This document shows, in pieces, positions 62,414 to 64,000 of a stretch of 64,000 nucleotides of DNA. The notes below the pieces were generated by a model, which had not been told where the DNA came from, ran no database searches, and was given only the letters and a program-made list of their open reading frames with translations. The stretch is from NCBI GenBank assembly GCA_029262895.1, contig JAJCYM010000075.1, forward strand, positions 24,344-88,343. Direction: 5' to 3'. How positions within the stretch are numbered: the first letter of the stretch is position 1; the number at the start of each line of letters is the position of its first letter. Origin of the DNA: Roseivirga sp. (GTDB taxonomy: Bacteria; Bacteroidota; Bacteroidia; Cytophagales; Cyclobacteriaceae). A program made the translations under genes and the position numbers.

Positions 62414-64000
62414 TTACTTTCTTGGCCAAACATTGTCACTGCTATCTTTGTCAGGAAATCTCTGTCCTGGATCCAGAGTGATTTTAGCGATTTTTCTACT
62501 TCCAAAAGTCAGATTGGCTTTGAACGTCCGATTTCCGTTGAACCAAACACTCGCTGGCCAGGTGACAATGGCAGTGTTATCATCGATCATCTCAGCATTC
62601 TTCATTGGCCTGATTGCCGGCCCTTGGGCTTCAAATTCAACCTTAAGCACAACAGGCGATGGCATTTCTCCCCCTTGATGAACTGTGACTTCGGTGTTCC
62701 TACCTGATTTGACATTTTGGATGGAACCTTCAACAGATTCTGTGGTCCACAACCAATAGTACCAAAACCATTCAAGATTTTGCCCTAATTCATTGTTCAT
62801 AAAAAAGACATAATCCCAGGGAGATGGATGTTTAAATGCCCATACTTCAGAGTATTTTTTCATGGCGGCAATAACAGCGTCATCACCCACAACACCTCCC
62901 AACATGGAGAGCATGGCTGGCGCTTTTACATAAGTCTGATAACCATAACCATTGCCAGCATAATTGGCATTCCACATCATCGTTGCTTCATCGTCACCGC
63001 CACTCACTCTGCCGTAACTCATGCCACGTCCATCCAAATTGAAGGGTACCCCCCTGCTATCATTGTTTGAAAGAATATTCATATAGGAGTTAAAACCTTC
63101 ATCCATCCAACCATAGCGCGTTTCATTAGTGCCTAACATCATCGGCCACCACTGGTGAGCAATTTCATGGTCGGCCGCTCCTTGGTTGGAGTTGATGACC
63201 ATAGGATATTCCATGCCCGCACTCGGCCCATCCTGAAAGGTCAATTGAGGAAAAGGATAGGGCGCCCAAAGGTTAGAATAAAATTCAAGTGCATGTCTTC
63301 CTCTTTCGGCAGCTTGCGCAAAGAACCTAGCCCTTTCAGGAAGATAAAGCATATGAATTGGCACCTCTCCTTTTCCTGGAATCGTAGCGCGTGTTGCTTT
63401 CCAAATATATTCTGCGGAGGTCGCCCAGGCAAAATCATTCACCTGATCAGCAACAAAATGCCAGGTAAGACTTTCGCCTGTTGCAGTGGCTTTCCCGGCC
63501 CCTCTTTCATCTTCACCAACAATCGTAATTTCAGCATCCGAATCTGTTATTTTGGCGAGTCGTTCACGGATCGGAGCCATCAATATTTCTTCCGGATTTT
63601 GAAGCACACCAGTGCCGCTTACAAGCCATCCGGCAGGCACTTCTATTTTCACATCAAACTTTCCGAAGTTGTTGAAAAATTCAGCAGGCCCTAAATAGGG
63701 TTGTGTTTTCCAACCTCTTAAATCATCAAACTTGGCAACCCTCGGAAACCATTGTGTAGGTTGAAAAAGTCTTCTTTGCCAGCGTTGAGTCATTCTATGC
63801 GCATTTCCTTTCTCACCTCCTGGCAATTTGGTATTCCAATCAATTTCTAATGTGGCCTTAGAGTTGGCCGGAATGGGTTTAGCCAAGGTGATAAATGCCA
63901 CCGTTTTTTGTAATCCGGTCGCTTCCAAGCGGGGTGCCAATCGAACACCTCTTTGACGTGGCCTTGGGATTGGCGCCAAATCCACCAATTCCCCATTCAC
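62414..64000 (-). CDS. M1 family metallopeptidase (aminopeptidase N-like), C-terminal part
   Basis: 528 residues are present and the 5' end lies beyond the right edge. The gluzincin motif H278-E-I-A-H282 ('AADHEIAHQWWPMM', positions counted from the edge), the third zinc ligand Glu301 in 'GWMDEGFNSYM', and the substrate-binding 'AGMEYPMVINSN' (the GxMEN equivalent) are all intact. C-terminal beta domain from ~430 ('SGRNTEVTVHQGGEMPSPVVLKVEFE'). M1 enzymes remove N-terminal residues from peptides. The wall is periplasmic or secreted if the missing N-terminus carries a signal, which cannot be seen here. Confidence 0.95.
   Translation of the reverse strand: MNGELVDLAPIPRPRQRGVRLAPRLEATGLQKTVAFITLAKPIPANSKATLEIDWNTKLPGGEKGNAHRMTQRWQRRLFQPTQWFPRVAKFDDLRGWKTQPYLGPAEFFNNFGKFDVKIEVPAGWLVSGTGVLQNPEEILMAPIRERLAKITDSDAEITIVGEDERGAGKATATGESLTWHFVADQVNDFAWATSAEYIWKATRATIPGKGEVPIHMLYLPERARFFAQAAERGRHALEFYSNLWAPYPFPQLTFQDGPSAGMEYPMVINSNQGAADHEIAHQWWPMMLGTNETRYGWMDEGFNSYMNILSNNDSRGVPFNLDGRGMSYGRVSGGDDEATMMWNANYAGNGYGYQTYVKAPAMLSMLGGVVGDDAVIAAMKKYSEVWAFKHPSPWDYVFFMNNELGQNLEWFWYYWLWTTESVEGSIQNVKSGRNTEVTVHQGGEMPSPVVLKVEFEAQGPAIRPMKNAEMIDDNTAIVTWPASVWFNGNRTFKANLTFGSRKIAKITLDPGQRFPDKDSSDNVWPRK

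Overview
The window looks like a chromosomal segment of a Bacteroidota bacterium, most likely of the Cytophagia (marine Cytophagales such as the Roseivirga/Fulvivirga/Reichenbachiella group). This is inferred from a DUF5103 (type IX secretion 'plug') gene, a PorE-like TPR/beta-propeller/OmpA protein, a DUF3276 PUR-like protein, an ECF sigma factor coupled to a fused anti-sigma/outer-membrane-barrel protein, several membrane-anchored AraC regulators, and TAnnTTTG-type promoters lying almost on the start codon. No rRNA or tRNA gene was recognised. Coordinates and motifs were read by eye; no database search was run.

Layout. 1-6.9 kb: 5' part of a methylmalonate-semialdehyde dehydrogenase gene, asnB interrupted by one in-frame TAA, a ParE-type toxin/antitoxin pair, an AraC regulator, an SRPBCC protein, an M20 peptidase and two hypotheticals. 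7-20 kb: mostly housekeeping genes (4-hydroxyphenylpyruvate dioxygenase, phosphohexomutase, DinB-like protein, MurB, Tet-type MFS pump, methyltransferase), then an FG-GAP/UnbV secreted protein, a cupin and the PorE-like protein. 20-33 kb: ABC ATPase, a sorbosone dehydrogenase-like lipoprotein gene bordered by repeat-element ends, ABC-F ATPase, lipoproteins, ECF sigma/anti-sigma-barrel pair, T9SS plug protein, an orphan cas6, ychF, AI-2E-type permease and DUF3276. 33-36 kb: DUF58 protein, a 580-bp cluster of interspersed repeats, ferredoxin and LuxC-like acyl-CoA reductase.

36-45 kb looks like an accessory island: a secreted unknown, a membrane protein with a unique N-terminal domain, a caspase-like protease, an HNH nuclease, a fusion of a TAXI-type solute-binding domain with an ion-channel pore and RCK domain, and a peroxiredoxin fused to a cold-shock domain. 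46-51.3 kb is the most striking region: a four-gene cluster that reads as a previously undescribed RiPP-type system. It has a JmjC/cupin-4 oxygenase, a protein in which a PqqD-like recognition domain is fused to 16 copies of an F-x-D-T-W-N-P repeat, a SPASM radical SAM enzyme resembling cyclophane-forming (FxsB-type) maturases, and a translationally coupled B12-binding-type radical SAM enzyme.

51-64 kb: small hypotheticals, a PadR regulator with an FtsX/MacB-type permease interrupted by another in-frame TAA, two more membrane-anchored AraC regulators, a membrane-anchored DJ-1/PfpI protein, a secreted protein, a two-motif retropepsin-like lipoprotein, and the C-terminal part of an M1 metallopeptidase running off the right edge.
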